NCBI GenBank assembly: GCA_017405115.1
Contig: JAFRBA010000134.1
Location: 1 to 14,714 of the forward strand
DNA length: 14,714 bases
Source: Kiritimatiellia bacterium
GTDB lineage: Bacteria > Verrucomicrobiota > Kiritimatiellia > RFP12 > UBA1067
Direction: 5' to 3'
Each line of letters opens with the position of its first letter. The first letter of the stretch is position 1. Positions 14,714-14,714 of this stretch are shown here, piece by piece. Under the pieces are notes generated by a model. That model worked only from the letters and a program-made list of their open reading frames with translations. It ran no database searches and was not told the origin of the DNA. Both the position numbers and the translations under genes were made by a program.

Positions 14714-14714
14714 A

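Overview
The window most resembles a polysaccharide- and mucin-degrading Gram-negative bacterium of the PVC group (Kiritimatiellota/Lentisphaerota-like gut or rumen lineages). This is inferred from style, not from a marker gene: Tat leaders of the MNRRDFLK type, a large GH123-like glycosidase, an Asp-box sialidase, an autotransporter-type beta-strand-repeat surface protein, XylR/AraC regulators, and strong extended -10 promoters (TGnTATAAT). No rRNA or tRNA gene was recognised and no CRISPR array was seen.

Layout. 1-336 (minus): 5' part of a secreted Gly/Pro/Arg/His-rich protein that runs off the left edge. 337-552: short intergenic region with GGGGAC-type palindromes. 553-3717 (minus): secreted GH123-like (DUF4091) glycosidase with a C-terminal SGNH-esterase remnant. 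3718-3927: divergent promoter region. 3928-4824 (plus): AraC-family regulator. 4904-8620 (plus): a compact, intact four-gene operon made of an exported sialidase, a Tat-exported N-acetylneuraminate-lyase-like aldolase, a Tat/lipoprotein-type protein resembling ATC hydrolases, and a cytoplasmic fusion of a second copy of that domain with a YhcH/NanQ-type sialic-acid anomerase domain. 8677-10329: a beta-strand-repeat surface protein interrupted by an in-frame TGA. 10330-10768: intergenic region with a hairpin-rich REP-like element, a 21-bp tandem repeat and a promoter. 10769-11936: XylR-type regulator broken by a +1 frameshift. 11999-13456 (minus): AAA ATPase with a PD-(D/E)XK-like C-terminus. 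13688-14372 (minus): decayed C-terminal piece of a secreted carbohydrate-binding-type protein. 14579-14713 (minus): C-terminal tail of a secreted repeat-type protein that could belong to the same family as the left-edge gene.

How it works together (inference). The sialidase, lyase and YhcH domain are the classical components of sialic acid use, and GH123 enzymes release beta-linked GalNAc, so the left two thirds reads as a host-glycan (mucin or glycolipid) locus controlled by the AraC regulator that sits between the divergent glycosidase and the operon. The unusual points are that the aldolase carries a Tat leader, which suggests sialic acid may be split outside the cytoplasm, and that the operon holds two copies of a Cys-rich domain, one exported and one fused to the anomerase. 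The right third carries three interrupted genes and looks like a decaying or rearranged segment, unless the interruptions are assembly errors.
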